A stretch of DNA of 64,000 nt from Diadophis punctatus similis (taxonomy: Eukaryota > Chordata > Lepidosauria > Squamata > Dipsadidae), in contig JALIGW010000002.1 of assembly GCA_023053685.1 (NCBI GenBank), positions 239,686,177 to 239,750,176 on the forward strand. Direction: 5' to 3'. The position numbers were made by a program, and so were the translations under genes. Shown here one piece after another: positions 1 to 40,034 of the stretch. Below the pieces are notes generated by a model that saw nothing but the letters and a program-made list of their open reading frames with translations, was not told the origin of the DNA and did no database searches. Numbering within the stretch: position 1 is the stretch's first letter; every line of letters starts with the position of its first letter.

Positions 1-606
1 TATGTTTTGTGTCCTGCTTCACACAATCTTCACACACTGTAGGGATGAGTAGAAAGAGATGCAATGACTGAGCAGAATGAGCAGATAATAAGCACTCCCA
101 CCGCCCACCTTTCCATCTGCAAGAGGAGAAATCACTTGGTTCTTCATAACAACCAACATCTTTATAATAATTTATAATAATGAGCCATGATGGCACAGTG
201 GATAGAATTCAGGATTATGTTGATGGTGCTGAGATCTTGGGTCCAATGGGACAAAGAACCCCAACTGCAGATAAACTATCACACAACTAAAATAATGGTA
301 TTTTTACAGCCATTAGTTTCTGACATATCAACAAGATTCCCATTGTACAAATGTCATATTTAAAACATCTAGGTGGGGCATTTTCAGGGCTCAGCTAAGG
401 GTACAGGATAGATATGATAACTCAACTACTCAAAAGAGCCAAGTGGCCATCTTGCAATATGCTGGAAAAGGATGGAGGACACCATTTTCTGATTGGCCTT
501 TAATTTTTCCAAGCAAAATCATTGGCCCACTCATGTATGGACACATCTTGCATGACATTCAAGGTTAGGACTCTTGGAAAATTTTGAGAGCGAAAATTCT
601 TGTGTT
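1..606. other. 3' flank of V2R gene 1
   Basis: Lies beyond the stop codon of the minus-strand V2R gene. The first roughly 100 bases after the stop are recognisably similar to the 3' UTR of V2R gene 2 just after 33655. I see no canonical AATAAA on the minus strand here. A short stretch near 186-250 resembles a decayed tRNA-SINE head, but this is weak. Nothing else is recognised. Confidence 0.5.
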
Positions 607-11183
<10,577 letters not shown>

Positions 11184-11372
11184 AATTTATGGGACTTAAT
11201 CAATCCTCTTCCTATTTCTGATAGGAATTAGATGAATTCAAAGCACCTTCACAATGTAGAAATTCTAGTGGCTTTCCTGATTCAGACAGAGACGAACCAA
11301 GATTCACCTGGAAGAGAAAGTACATTCAAAAGCACAGCTCCTGCCTGTCCCAAAAACCTGTGCCACAATGTG
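11184..11372 (-). promoter_or_regulatory. Conserved proximal upstream block of V2R gene 1
   Basis: Read on the minus strand, this roughly 190-base segment aligns by eye with the sequence just upstream of gene 2 and of the third locus. Shared strings include GTGCTTTGAATTCAT and AGAGGATTGATT. It probably holds the 5' UTR and core promoter. No TATA box or named factor site is claimed. Confidence 0.5.
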
Positions 11373-11691
11373 TGTGACTGAGGCATTTATCCTTTTCTGA
11401 TGCAAGATCCCTTCCATGTTGTTTCAGTCTGATGTTTACCTCAAAGAGAGAAGAGGTCTCAAAGAGCACCATTTTGAAAATTACAGCAAGAAGCAATTTC
11501 TCCTCTGGGAATCATAAATTTCTCCATTTGCAGAGGAGCAGAGGAGGATCTTAATGAGAGATCACAAATCCAACCCCAAGGTCCCTGTTGTTTACTGGTT
11601 GTGATCCTTCCTATCATGTCTTATCCAGAAAGTGATGTTGGATGACAATAGTTCAATACCCAGATAATGACTCCTGCTGTCCTTCCATATA

Positions 11692-11826
11692 CTGTGTTTC
11701 CCCGAAAATAAGACCCTGTCTTATATTTTGTTTGAACCCTGAAATAAACACTTGGCCTTATTGCCATGCACTCAAAAGCCCGATTGGGCTTATTATCAGG
11801 GGATGTCTTATTTTGGGGGAAACGGT
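11692..11826. mobile_element. Short MITE with terminal inverted repeats
   Basis: Left end GTTTCCCCGAAAATAAGAC and right end GTCTTATTTTGGGGGAAAC form near-perfect inverted repeats around a 90-base centre. This is a typical small non-autonomous DNA transposon. The superfamily is not certain; flanking TA suggests a Tc1/mariner-like target, but this is weak. Confidence 0.7.
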
Positions 11827-12284
11827 AGTAACTTGTCTTCAGAGAACATTGGGGAAGGTCATACAGAGCTAGATAGTTTGGTGACATTCTCTATTAGGGA
11901 CACTTAACTCTAGAGCTGTCTGTCTTCTAATGGCAAGGAACTAATCAGCACCCTTGAGCTTGTCTAATTTAACATTGGTTGGACCTGTTTGTGATTTTCT
12001 TTTCTATTACATCTCCATGTATGAATTCTGATTGGAGTGGATTTCAAAATTGCTTGTGACTGGAGTAAAATTTTATTTCCCCATCTTTTCTAGAAATATC
12101 CATTTTTTGGATGAGAGTTGATTAAGATTTAGGAACATGACAGCCTCTGGACTGTACCATTTGCTTAATAGGGAGAAATAGTAGATTGAACTTTTTTTTT
12201 TCTTGATGGTCTCCCTGTTGTCCTATATTTGTGTTATATATTGGGAAGCTTTATATTTTGAAGTTTGAAGGTCTACAGCTGGAT

Positions 12285-12940
12285 GTCTTTGGACGAGGCT
12301 TCTCTCCTGCCCCAAGGATCCAGCCATCGCCTTGCCGTGTCCACCCCACCCCCACAGTTCTTTGGCCGAGCAGGGAGGACGTAAGCTCCAGTCCGAAGCG
12401 GCAGGAAGCGAAGGCTGCCTTACGTGTAAATGTGGCACGAAGGCAAGTATTTCGGTCCTGCACTAAGGCTCCCGGGACCCTCCTCCCCCTCTTATGTGTG
12501 TGTGGGGGCATGGCAAGGCAATGACTGGATCCTTAGGGCAGGAGAGAAGCCGCGTCCAAAGACCCTCCTTAAGTGAGAAAGTGCCCGTCCTCCATGGCCT
12601 CTCGCTTCTAGAAGGAAGGTTCTCCACAGCTTCCAGAAGGAGGGTCTCCCCACGCATGCGCACCCTCCTGGCCCTGCAACAGCCATCCAGGGAATTGTGA
12701 GAGGGGGAGGAGGTCACCCAAAGGAAAGCCTGCGCCGGGGGTGGCGATCGTTCCTCAACCAGCGCCTCAACCAGTGCTGGAGAATGAGCCCTGGCCGCTT
12801 CTCCATTCCCGCCATTGCCCTTACCTTCTCAGGCCAGGTGAGGGAGGGGAGGGCGGGCCAGCCAGTGATGGGACAGGGAGCCACAGCAGGGACCCCAAAG
12901 AGCCGCATGCGGCTCCGGAGCTGCGAGTTGCCGACCCCTG
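12285..12940. mobile_element. hAT-related repeat with internal palindrome (MITE b), left end undefined
   Basis: The right end GAGTTGCCGACCCCTG matches the inverted terminus of the element at 5698-6038. The interior is GC-rich, with a large inverted repeat: 12287-12345 is complementary in order to about 12510-12565. CTCTAGAC follows the right end, but I cannot find its partner on the left. Open frames across this segment are repeat shadows. Confidence 0.6.
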
Positions 12941-13289
12941 CTCTAGACTCTACTTTTTCTTCTAGTAATTCATATAATTTACATTTGATACATACATAGT
13001 TTAACTGTGGGCAAAAGCTCAAACATATGACATATTTTGCAAGTCACTATAAGGTCAGTCTCTTTTTCCATGACTTTTTTTACTTCGCTAGAACATTAAA
13101 AATGTCTAAAAATTCAATATTTTCACTGTTGTGAAGTGTCAGTTTACAATAGCTTACAAAAGTTCTGGGCCCTTTATTCTCTGCCTTCAAAAATTCATCA
13201 CTATCTTCCCTGTTTTGAAGTGTCAATCTTTTTTTCCAGGATTTTTTCTCTTGGATCGTTAAGAATTTAAAAATTTGTAAAGAATTAAA

Positions 13290-13500
13290 ATAAACTTTTT
13301 TTCCCATTTTTTTTAAAATGGAAAAAGAAATGGAAAAATTGAAAAAAATATTTAAATTTGAAAAAGAAATTGAACAATTGAAAAAGGAACGTTATAACAC
13401 TGGAAAAAAAAGAATTTAAACATTTAAAAAATAAAATTTGAAAATTTGAAAACATTATCTGTGCAGAGAATTTAAAAATACAAAAATGTACAAAAGTTCT
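13290..13500. repeat. A/T-rich low-complexity tract
   Basis: Composed mainly of variants of GAAAAA, AAATTG and TTTAAAA. It is matched by a diverged equivalent at 45090-45270 in the duplicate. No coding potential is claimed. Confidence 0.8.
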
Positions 13501-13734
13501 TGGCCCTCTATGAAGTGATATACACTCCTTTTTTTCTGGAAATCTTTGGCTGTTTTCTAGGAGATGCTTTGCTTTTAATCTTCTACTCCCGGCCTTGAAA
13601 ATTATCCCTTTCCTCCCTGTCAAGAAGTGTTTTGTATTTATCCTTTTCTTCCATGCCTTTTTGTTCTCATCCAAAAGTTTTGTATTTCTAGAACAGATGG
13701 AAATAAAAATTTCACTTCAGATAGAAGGAATTTT

Positions 13735-14125
13735 ATAATCAGTTCCAATTTAGGATTAATAGGACCAGGGGTGACATGATAGCAGTGTTCCAATACTTGA
13801 GGGGATGCCACAGAGAGGAGGGGGTCAGGCTGTTCTCTATGGCACCAGAAAGCCAAACAAGGAATAACGGATGGAAGCTGACCAAGGAGAGATTCAACCT
13901 GGAAGTGAGGAGAAACTTTCTGACGGTGAGAGCGATCAACCAGTGGAACAGCTTGCCAGCGGAGGTTGTGAGAGCCCCAACACTTGCGACCTTCAAGGGG
14001 AGACTGGACTGCCATCTGTCTCAAAGGGTGTAGGAACTCCTGCTTGAGCAGGGGGTTGGACTAGATGACCTACAAGGTCCCTTCCAACTCTAATAATAAA
14101 TCTAAAATCTAAAATCTAATATATG
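13735..14125 (+). mobile_element. CR1 3' end fragment, present only in duplication copy 1
   Basis: Encodes the CR1 C-terminal signature RRNFLTVRAINQWNSLP after LFSMAPESQTRNNGWK, then the 3' UTR block GGGGGTTGGACTAGATGACC and CCCTTCCAACTCTAATAA. The corresponding place in copy 2 (near 45415) lacks it. Confidence 0.88.
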
Positions 14126-14249
14126 GAGATATCATAGAAAATAAAATTCTAAAGAGGACCTACTCTTAATATTAGGCAGAGTTCAGGGATGATTCCTTGG
14201 TGTTAAGAAGACAGGGAGCAGCAGAGTTAAGTGACAGAAATCTATACTG

Positions 14250-14450
14250 GAACAAAACTCCATAGCTCTGGGTGATCTTCCCCAGCAGTTTCTGGAGACA
14301 GTGTACCACAATGGAGGACTTCACAAGACAATTCCCCAGGTATTGGAGTATCTTTCTCCAGCATCACTTTCTGGACATGTCCTGACAGGAAGGATGACAA
14401 CCACTGTAGAAGAGTGTCCCCAGGGATGTATCTGTGAGATTTCACAAACA
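14250..14450 (-). mobile_element. Decayed L2 reverse-transcriptase fragment
   Basis: On the minus strand it translates as LLQWLSSFLSGHVQKVML followed by a degraded form of the L2 motif GVPQGSxLSP (EVLHCGTLSP). It is duplicated at about 45480-45680. It is an old copy lying in the 5' flank of V2R gene 2. Confidence 0.65.
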
Positions 14451-14647
14451 TACTTTTTTTTCTCTGCACGTGGAGACCTGGAAGAGGTTGAGAAGTCCCA
14501 TAGGACAAATGATCACTCACAGTAATTATCATGATCCTGGACTTTGAGACATCTGCTGCAATTTTTCCAGTGACTGCCTGTGATATAACATTAGGCTAAA
14601 GCAACATCAAATGCATCAGAAAAAGACAAAAACCTCTACTTGTGCTG

Positions 14648-14837
14648 AATGGTTTGCGCAAGATTTAGGACACAGTCAAGGACTGTACTGCTGAATATAC
14701 TGTCTCCCCTTTCCATATGAAACTCGGTTTGTCTCTGTTCGAAAGAGGAAAGTCACTGGATATTTCCTTTTCTGAAAGTGCTTTGAATTCATGTAACTCT
14801 TCTTTGGAAACAGAGGATTGATTCAGCCTCATGAATT
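14648..14837 (+). promoter_or_regulatory. Conserved proximal upstream block of V2R gene 2, with upstream ATG
   Basis: Aligns by eye to the block upstream of gene 1 (minus strand) and of the third locus at about 45866-46055. It ends in an upstream ATG at 14831 that opens a 22-codon frame ending at 14899, overlapping the main start at 14838 out of frame. Gene 1 has ATA at that position. Confidence 0.5.
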
Positions 14838-33655
<18,818 letters not shown>

Positions 33656-34130
33656 GACATGGGAATGTCAACTCTCAACATGTTCCAACAGAAAATGGTC
33701 CAAGATGTTCTCTATGGATGACTAGGCCAATGGTTTTGTTTCAAAGCAGGGTGACTGGAAGATAGGAGTGTGAGGAATGCAAGCTCCTAGAGTAGTGGGT
33801 GGATTTTAACATGCTGGGAATATAGAAAGATTGCATGTGGAAACCATGACACACTTGTTTCTCAAAACATTTTAACAAAACTGCTATGGTAAATGCAACT
33901 GATATGTTTCTTTTTATTTAGACAATAACTCTTACTTGTGTGTAGTAATAGTAAATGGGTTATGAATATTCATTCTTACATCATATGTTAAATATGGACA
34001 TGTACTATTATCATTTCATCTTCTATTTCCTGAAATGTAGATATATGAGTGCATCCTTTCATCTGTTGGATTCCCTCCCACTATTTTCTTGGAAGAAAAT
34101 TCCTCCAGTGTACACAATAAATAATCTGCA
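33656..34130 (+). other. 3' UTR region of V2R gene 2, with AATAAA at 34116-34121
   Basis: The start is similar to the gene 1 3' flank. One canonical polyadenylation hexamer lies about 460 bases after the stop. No downstream GT-rich element was verified. Confidence 0.5.
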
Positions 34131-34384
34131 GTGAATCTGGATTATTGGGTTTTTTGGGGGGTCATGTATTTTTTTCTAGCGAAACCGGTGCCAGCAGTTG
34201 AGATTCAAAATCTATATCCTGGTGTCAGGATATTTAGGCATTTTATTTGGGATCTTGGTGTCAGGCATTTTATTTGGGATCTTTGGTCTGCCACACTTTA
34301 CACTATTCTACTATGCATTTTCTACTGTGGGAAAATGGGAGGGAGGATGGTATGAGGTTGTTATTATGTAGCCATAACAAATTC

Positions 34385-35602
34385 TTTCTAGAAAGCAAGT
34401 TGGTTGTAGAAAGGTTGGGGATCCGAACTAGGGCCTTAACCAACCCCATCCAGTTCCAACAAGTAGATGGGATGCTAATTGGGAGGTCCCCCGCCATGTA
34501 CATAACTGAATTAGTAGACTTGCAAATAGGGCACCACCATGAGTTCATCAGGTTTATCGTCACCCCAAAAATGTCAGAGGCAATCATACTGGGACTTATG
34601 TGGCTAGACAAGTGGACCCCCACCATAAAGTGGGAAGACGGCTACCGAAAGCTAACCATAGGCATCGGGCCACTACCCCCAAAATTACCTAAGGATGGCC
34701 GGAAGGAAGCCAAACCCCTCAGGCCAGACCAGTCCCAGCCAGCTGCCCCTACAGTCGAGGCTAAATTCCCAGTCACTCAGCAGGTTCCAATAGAATACCG
34801 GGACCTTGAAGGGATCTTCAGTGAGTAAGACTGCAATTATCATCCCCCTCACCGACCCACCGACTGCACGATAGAATTTGTGGAAGGGGCAATTCTCCCT
34901 AAACCAAAGATGTACTCAATGACCCCAAAAGAGATGGGGGAGCTAAGAAGGTACATCGATGGTAATCTTGAAAGGGGATTAATCCAGCTGGCAAAATCGC
35001 AAATTGCGGCCCCTGTGCTCTTCAAAGAAAAGAAAGACAGGGGGGGGGTTAGGCTGTGCGTGGACTTCCTTGGAATCAACGCTGTGTGCGTCCAAAACAT
35101 GTACCCCCTCCCTCTTATGAAAGATTTGTTGAACCACCTAGCCAAAGGCAAAGTGTTCATGAAGCTAGATTTGAGAGAAGCATATTACCGAATATGCATC
35201 AGGGAGGGGGATGGGTGGAAGACCACCTTCAACTGCCTTTGGGGAGCTTCCAATTCAGAGTCATGCCATTTGGACTCCAAGGGCCCCCCGCAGTCTTTAT
35301 GCTGAGGAGCTGTGGTGGCGCAGTGGTTAAAAGCAGCACTGCAACTTACTTCAGCTGACTGCTAGTTCAGCTGTTCAAATCTCACCGGCTCAAGGCTGAC
35401 TCAGCCTTCCATCCTTCTGAGGTCGGTAAAATGAGGACCCAGATTGTTGGGGGCAATATGCTGAACTCTGTAAACCGCTTAAGAGGGCTGTAAAGCACTA
35501 TGAAGTGGTATATAAGTCTAAGTGCTATTGCTATTGCTATGCAATACATAAATGAGGTGTTCCTCCCCATTTGTACAAGGGGGTACTCGTTTATTTAGAT
35601 GA
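34385..35602 (+). mobile_element. Ty3/Gypsy pol fragment: partial protease and reverse transcriptase
   Basis: Plus-strand translation gives the C-terminal half of a retropepsin-like domain (EAIILGLMWLDKWTPTIKW). A short break at 34827 follows, then Ty3/Gypsy RT (LPKPKMYSM, RLCVDFLGINAV, FMKLDLREAYYRI). A SINE splits it at 35303-35537. It resumes with MQYINEV and stops just after the region that would hold the active-site box. It lacks LTRs, gag, RNase H and integrase and abuts opposite-strand Gypsy sequence at about 35603. The same RT region is also present at 37303-37972, so this is a second copy. Confidence 0.88.
35303..35537 (+). mobile_element. tRNA-derived SINE inside the Gypsy fragment
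   Basis: Head GAGCTGTGGTGGCGCAGTGG resembles a tRNA A box region and TTCAAATCTCACC a B box. The tail contains TGTAAACCGCTTAAGAGGGC and ends in (GCTATT)n. A short TATGC direct repeat flanks it. It is inserted in Gypsy RT, hence younger. Confidence 0.85.
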
Positions 35603-35603
35603 C

Positions 35604-36200
35604 ATGTTTGTCTGTTTGCTTCTTATAGGCTTCAGCAGCGTCAGCCAGCACTTTCTTGGTGTTCTCCCAACCTCTTCTTAATGCTTCCATCCATTTAGCC
35701 ATGGACATGGAAGTGGGGGCTTCTGTAGGTTGTTCTGGCATGGGAACGAACTCCTGGCCACTGGTGATCTGGAAAGGCGTTAATCCTGTGCTGCTATAGT
35801 CAGCGTTGTTATATGTTACTTCTGCAAGCGGCAGCAGCTCTGTCCAATTGTCTTGTTGGTAATATACATAACAACTGAGGTATTGTTCCACCATTGCGTT
35901 TGCACATTCCGCTGCCCCATTGGTACTCAGATGGAAAGCCGAGCTGAGTCCTTGCGTGGATCCAATTGCACATAGAAATTCTCTCCAGAACTTGGTGGTG
36001 AACTGTACTCCTCTTTCGGAGATGATCCTCTTTGCGACTCCATGTAATCGGTAGATGTGCTTGAGGAACAATTTTACTAGGTGTCTGGCGGATGGCAATC
36101 CAGAGCAAGCAACAAAGTGGGCTTGCTTGGAAAACAGATCGATGACCGTCCAGATCACTGTATTTCCTTTGCTATCTAGGAGTTCCACTATGAAGTCCAT
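35604..36200 (-). pseudogene. Gypsy integrase core domain
   Basis: About 199 open codons. TVIDLFSKQAHFV keeps the first catalytic aspartate. The second motif reads ISERGVQF where aspartate is expected, and the third is STNGAAE, keeping a glutamate but with N for the usual D. Loss of the second acidic residue would abolish strand transfer. The C-terminus is cut at KKQTDKH by the junction with the plus-strand copy. Confidence 0.85.
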
Positions 36201-36241
36201 AGCTATCTCTTCCCAGGATATCCTCTTCTTGGATTAGCCAC

Positions 36242-36727
36242 CTACTGCAAGAGTCCAGGCGGTTTTCCTGGCCGGTGTCTCCGGGTGGCGCAGGTGGCAC
36301 AGCTTTTCACGTAGTCCTCCACATCAGTTTTCATTTTTGGCCACCAAAATTGCCTTCGTGTTAGGTGGAGGGTTTTCAGGAACCCAAAGTGTCCTCCCAG
36401 CTTGGAGTCGTGACTTCGCTGGAGCACTTGCAATCTGAGGCTGGCAGGAATGTATAATTTGGACCCCTTCCAAGCCAAACCTTCTCTCATGGTCAAGATC
36501 TCCTTGTTGTTGTTGAGCCAGGGATCGCTAGGCAGGGCTGCCTTTAATTTTTCAGTCCACTCTTCCTTGCTCTGGCCACTCGACCATCTGGTTTGGCCTC
36601 TGGTGAGGACAGCGGCTACTAGTTCCCCCTTTGAGAGGGGAGTGCCTGCTGCTCCTTCTGGTGAGGAGGGAATGACCGAGTGGAATTCTTCTCTTTGGCT
36701 GTCATACTGCGGTTTTCTGGATAACAC
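36242..36727 (-). pseudogene. Gypsy integrase zinc-binding domain and RNase H end
   Basis: Open stretch with the HHCC zinc-binding pattern: HDSKLGGHFG followed by CATCATRR. It is separated from the integrase core by a short frame break near 36235. Upstream RNase H sequence (about 36730-37300) is present but broken in several frames. Confidence 0.8.
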
Positions 36728-37302
36728 GTCGGGCAGTAGGTTCTTCCCCGCTGGGATGTGTTTCAGTTCAAATTTGAATCACCTAAAGTATTGCGCCCAT
36801 CGTATTTGTTTTGGTGACAGAATTACCTCCAAGTAAGCAGCTCCCAATGAACGGCATAGGCTTCTTTCTCCCAAATGGCCCATCTCCTCTCGGTTGCAGT
36901 AAGTTTCTTCGAAACTTAAGTGCATGGTAGGCGTTGGCCCTTCTCATCTTTCTGTAACAGCACCACTGCCACTGCTACGTTACTGGCATCCGACTGAATG
37001 ATGAATTGTCGTTCTGGGTCAAAGTGCTGTAAGATTGGATCCTGGGCAAAGAGCCTTTTGAATGCTTTTGGCAGTCCATCGTCCAGCCAATTGGCTGGTT
37101 AGGCTTTGGCTTGGTGGGTGTCGGCCCCATTTTTAGCAATTCTGTCAACGAGCGCTACTTCAGCGAATGATGGGATGAATTGCCTGTAGAAGTTGGCGAT
37201 GCCCAGAAAGCTTTGAAGTTGCTTGCGAGTGCACAGGGGCTGCCAATCAAGCAGTGCTTTCACTTTTCCCAGATCCATCTCTATTCCGCCCCTGGAGATA
37301 CA

Positions 37303-37972
37303 TTACCCTAAATAGTCTAGTGAAGTCTTGTGGAATTCGTACTTGGAGAGATTTGCATAGAGTTTGGGGGCTAGGAGTTTCTCCAAGACCTGTCGCACTA
37401 ACTTCACGTGCTCTTCTAGCATCTCGCTAAAGATGAGAATGTCATCTAAATAAACAAGCACCCCCTTCCATAAGTGGGTGTGGAGCACCTCGTTGATGTA
37501 TTGCATGAAGACTGCAGGGGCTCCTTGCAATCCAAAGGGTATTACTTTAAACTGGAAACTTCCCAGTGGGCAGTTGAAAGCGGTCTTCCATTAATCCCCC
37601 TCCTTGATTCGGATGCGGTAGTAAGCCTCTCTCAAGTCTAGCTTGGTAAAGATATTGCCTTTGGACAAGTGGGTCAGCAAGTCTTTCATGAGAGGGAGGG
37701 GGCACACCGCATTGATTCCCCGGAAGTCCATGCATAATCTGACCCCCGTCTTTCTTCTCTTTGAATAGCATGGGGGCGGCAACCCTCGACTTCGCCGGTT
37801 GGATGAAACCCCTCTCCAAGTTGGCATCAATGTTTCTCCTCAACTCTCCCAGCTCCTTTGGGGACATGGAGTACATTTTTGGTTTCGGAAGCGTGGCCCC
37901 CGGTTCAAATTCGATCGCGCAGTCTGTAGGCCAATGAGGGAAAAGATCGTTACATTCTTCCTTGCTAAACAC
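37303..37972 (-). pseudogene. Gypsy reverse transcriptase, frame-broken
   Basis: Two open pieces. 37972-37547 carries LPKPKMYSMSPKELGELR and MLFKEKKD. 37530-37303 carries QGAPAVFMQYINEV and the active box YLDDILIF. A stop and frame change near 37590-37545 separate them. Clearly homologous to the plus-strand copy at 34880-35602. Confidence 0.88.
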
Positions 37973-38112
37973 CCTCTCTAGGTCTCAATATTCTGCCGGC
38001 ACCTGCTGGGAGCCTGGGGGAGTGATCTTCCGCACAGGGGCAGCAAGCTGAGGATCGGCCAGCCCCACAGGGGTTAACATCTCCTGGTGCTTCTGGATCC
38101 CTGAGGGGGTGT

Positions 38113-38505
38113 CTAGGCCCAACATGCATGGTTAACTTCCAGTACCCATCCTCCCATTTTATGGTGGGCGTCCACTTGTCTAGCCATGCTAGTCCCAAGA
38201 TGATGGCTTCTGACATCTTTGGGGCTACTATGAACCGGACAAGTTCGTGGTGCCATCCCATTCTTAATTCTACTGGTTCGGTGAGGAGAGTGGTGCCCCC
38301 CAATTAGCAATCCGTCCAGCTGTTGGAACCAGATGGGGCTTGCTAGGGGCCTGGTGCAGATCCCAAGCTTCTCTACCACTATCTTGCTGATTAGGCACCT
38401 GGAACAGCCCATGTCTATTACGGCATCTACCTCCCCCTCTTTCCCTGTCTCTGGCACTGTAATCTTTGTTTTTATGAGAAAGGGGCAAATTGCTTCACTC
38501 ACCAT
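38113..38505 (-). pseudogene. Gypsy retropepsin-like protease
   Basis: Contains VDAVIDMGCSRCLISK, where the catalytic triad reads D-M-G in place of D-S/T-G, followed by a degenerate flap region. In the neighbouring frames it continues as APKMSEAIILGLAWLDKW. The altered triad suggests loss of activity. Confidence 0.8.
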
Positions 38506-38589
38506 CGGGTCGTCTTCATCACTGCCCCCCTTGTCCCATCGCGGGGCTGATTCCTCTGCTGGCGATGCTTCACCATCGTCAGCGTGACT

Positions 38590-39605
38590 GGTTTGGTGGG
38601 ACCCTGCACCCCAATTGCCTTCTAGCTGGATGGTCAGCAGGAGTTTTTCTTCAGCTTCGGATTACGTGATCCAGAGCAATGGTGGTGGAATACCACTCTT
38701 GGATCCTGCACGGGACCCCCCAGATTTCACACGCCTCTTTCAACTCAGGATCCAGTGCGTCTCGGAAGGTGTGCACCAAGTGCCGTTCGGGCCAGTCCCG
38801 AAACTTCCCCGCTGCTCTTTTAAACTCGCACACAAGTTCCTTCACTGGGCGTCTTGCTTGCTTCAACTTCTGGATCTGTTCCTCGGCATCCACCTGCTGG
38901 GCCACATCGTGGTGTCAGGGTTCCAAATAGCATTCAAACTTAAATCAGAGTCCAAGGCAAAGTATTCCTCAAAGTTCCAATTTATTGATGAAGCCATGTT
39001 GGCACTTCCGTGGGAAACCCAAATCTGACGCTCCCAAAGTTTCCCACCCAGTTGAAAGTTTGCACCCTTGTCCCACACCCCCAAATGGGTCACGTTGCCC
39101 ACTCATCTTCTGCCAGTGTGGCCGTTCCTCCTCCCAGCTTCCGGACAGGTGTTGGACAAAGGATGACCTTGATAATCTAGTAAGAATTTGTTATGGCTAC
39201 ATCTACTACCTCATGCAATCACCCCTCCCAGGTTCCCATAGTCAGCAGGCCCTCTAAGAATATATGTGGCAAGCCAATGTTTTCCCCAAACTGCTGCATC
39301 GGCTCGACAGGTGGAACCTGACCCTCATTAATTGGACAAAGTCATCCGTGTCGTTTAGCTCAGGGGCCGCTTCATCGTGGAGCTCTGCCACCCACTCCGC
39401 TGCTTCCCCCTCGTTCATCCCCTCAATTATCTTGTCAATCAGCTGCCTATCTGTTTGGAACTGTGCCCCGTATTCATCAATGTATACCCACACTTGGTGG
39501 AGGAAATAGGCCAGTTTCCTGAGTGTCGTGTTGGTGCTGGGGCTCAGGACCCTGAACAGCGCCCCAAAGCTCGGGGTAGCTGGATATGTTTTATGAGAGA
39601 TTCGG
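38590..39605 (-). pseudogene. Gypsy gag, split by a solo LTR
   Basis: N-terminal part (about 39493-39315) reads MWVYIDEYGAQFQTDRQLID and DDFVQLMRVRF. After the LTR at 38913-39309 the frame resumes as AQQVDAEEQIQKLKQARRP and FKRAAGKFRDWPERHLVHTF, typical of Gypsy capsid. The two sides meet in register when the LTR is mentally removed. Confidence 0.8.
38913..39309 (-). mobile_element. Solo LTR inserted in Gypsy gag
   Basis: 397 bases starting TGTCAGGGTTCC and ending CGACA on the plus strand; TG...CA termini. It is similar over most of its length to the LTR at 39611-40001. Flanks CGTGG and GGTGG match at four of five positions. An AATAAA on the minus strand supports minus orientation. Confidence 0.82.
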
Positions 39606-39610
39606 GTTAG

Positions 39611-40001
39611 TGTCAGGGTTCCAAATAGTGTCTAAAGTTAAATCAGAGTCCGAGGCAAAGTATTCCTCAAAGTTCCAATTTATTAGTAGAGCCATGTTGG
39701 CAAATCTGTGGAAAACTCAAATCTAAAAGGTACCGAGGTTTCCCACCCAGTTTAAAGTTCACATCCTTGTCCCACACCCGTCACATTGCCCACTCATCTC
39801 CTGCCAGCGTGTCCAATCCTCCCAGCAGCTTCTGGGCAGGTGTTGGACAAAGGATGACCATGAGAATCTAGAAGGAATGTGTTATGACTACATCTACATC
39901 CCTCATGCAGCCACCCCTCCCAATTTCCCACAGTATGAATACAGTCTAAGAAGTAGTGTGGCAAGCCAAGGCTTTCTCCGAACGGTGGCTTCGGCTTGAC
40001 A
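39611..40001 (-). mobile_element. Gypsy 5' LTR
   Basis: 391 bases starting TGTCAGGGTTCC and ending TTGACA on the plus strand. It adjoins the gag leader, so in minus orientation it is the 5' LTR. No clear primer-binding site was recognised next to it. Confidence 0.8.
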
Positions 40002-40034
40002 AATGGCTTCTTTGGAGTGGGCTAGGGAAGATAG

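Larger units (their letters stand above)
35604..40001 (-). mobile_element. Ty3/Gypsy LTR retrotransposon, degraded, with 5' LTR
   Basis: Reading on the minus strand from 40001: 5' LTR (39611-40001), gag split by a solo LTR, protease, reverse transcriptase, decayed RNase H, then integrase ending at 35604 without a 3' LTR. The gag-PR-RT-RH-IN order is that of Ty3/Gypsy. Several frame breaks make it inactive. Confidence 0.88.

Noticed and set aside
12231..12999. Several GC-rich open frames on both strands
   Set aside because: They lie in a hAT-related repeat with inverted arms and have no recognisable domain.
34131..34384. Possible LTR or promoter upstream of the plus-strand Gypsy piece
   Set aside because: Short repeated words (GTGTCAGG, ATTTTATTTGGGATCT) occur, but no LTR pair or termini could be defined.
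35604..36200. Gypsy integrase as a domesticated host gene
   Set aside because: Altered catalytic motif, truncation at the junction and neighbouring decayed pol argue for a plain relic.
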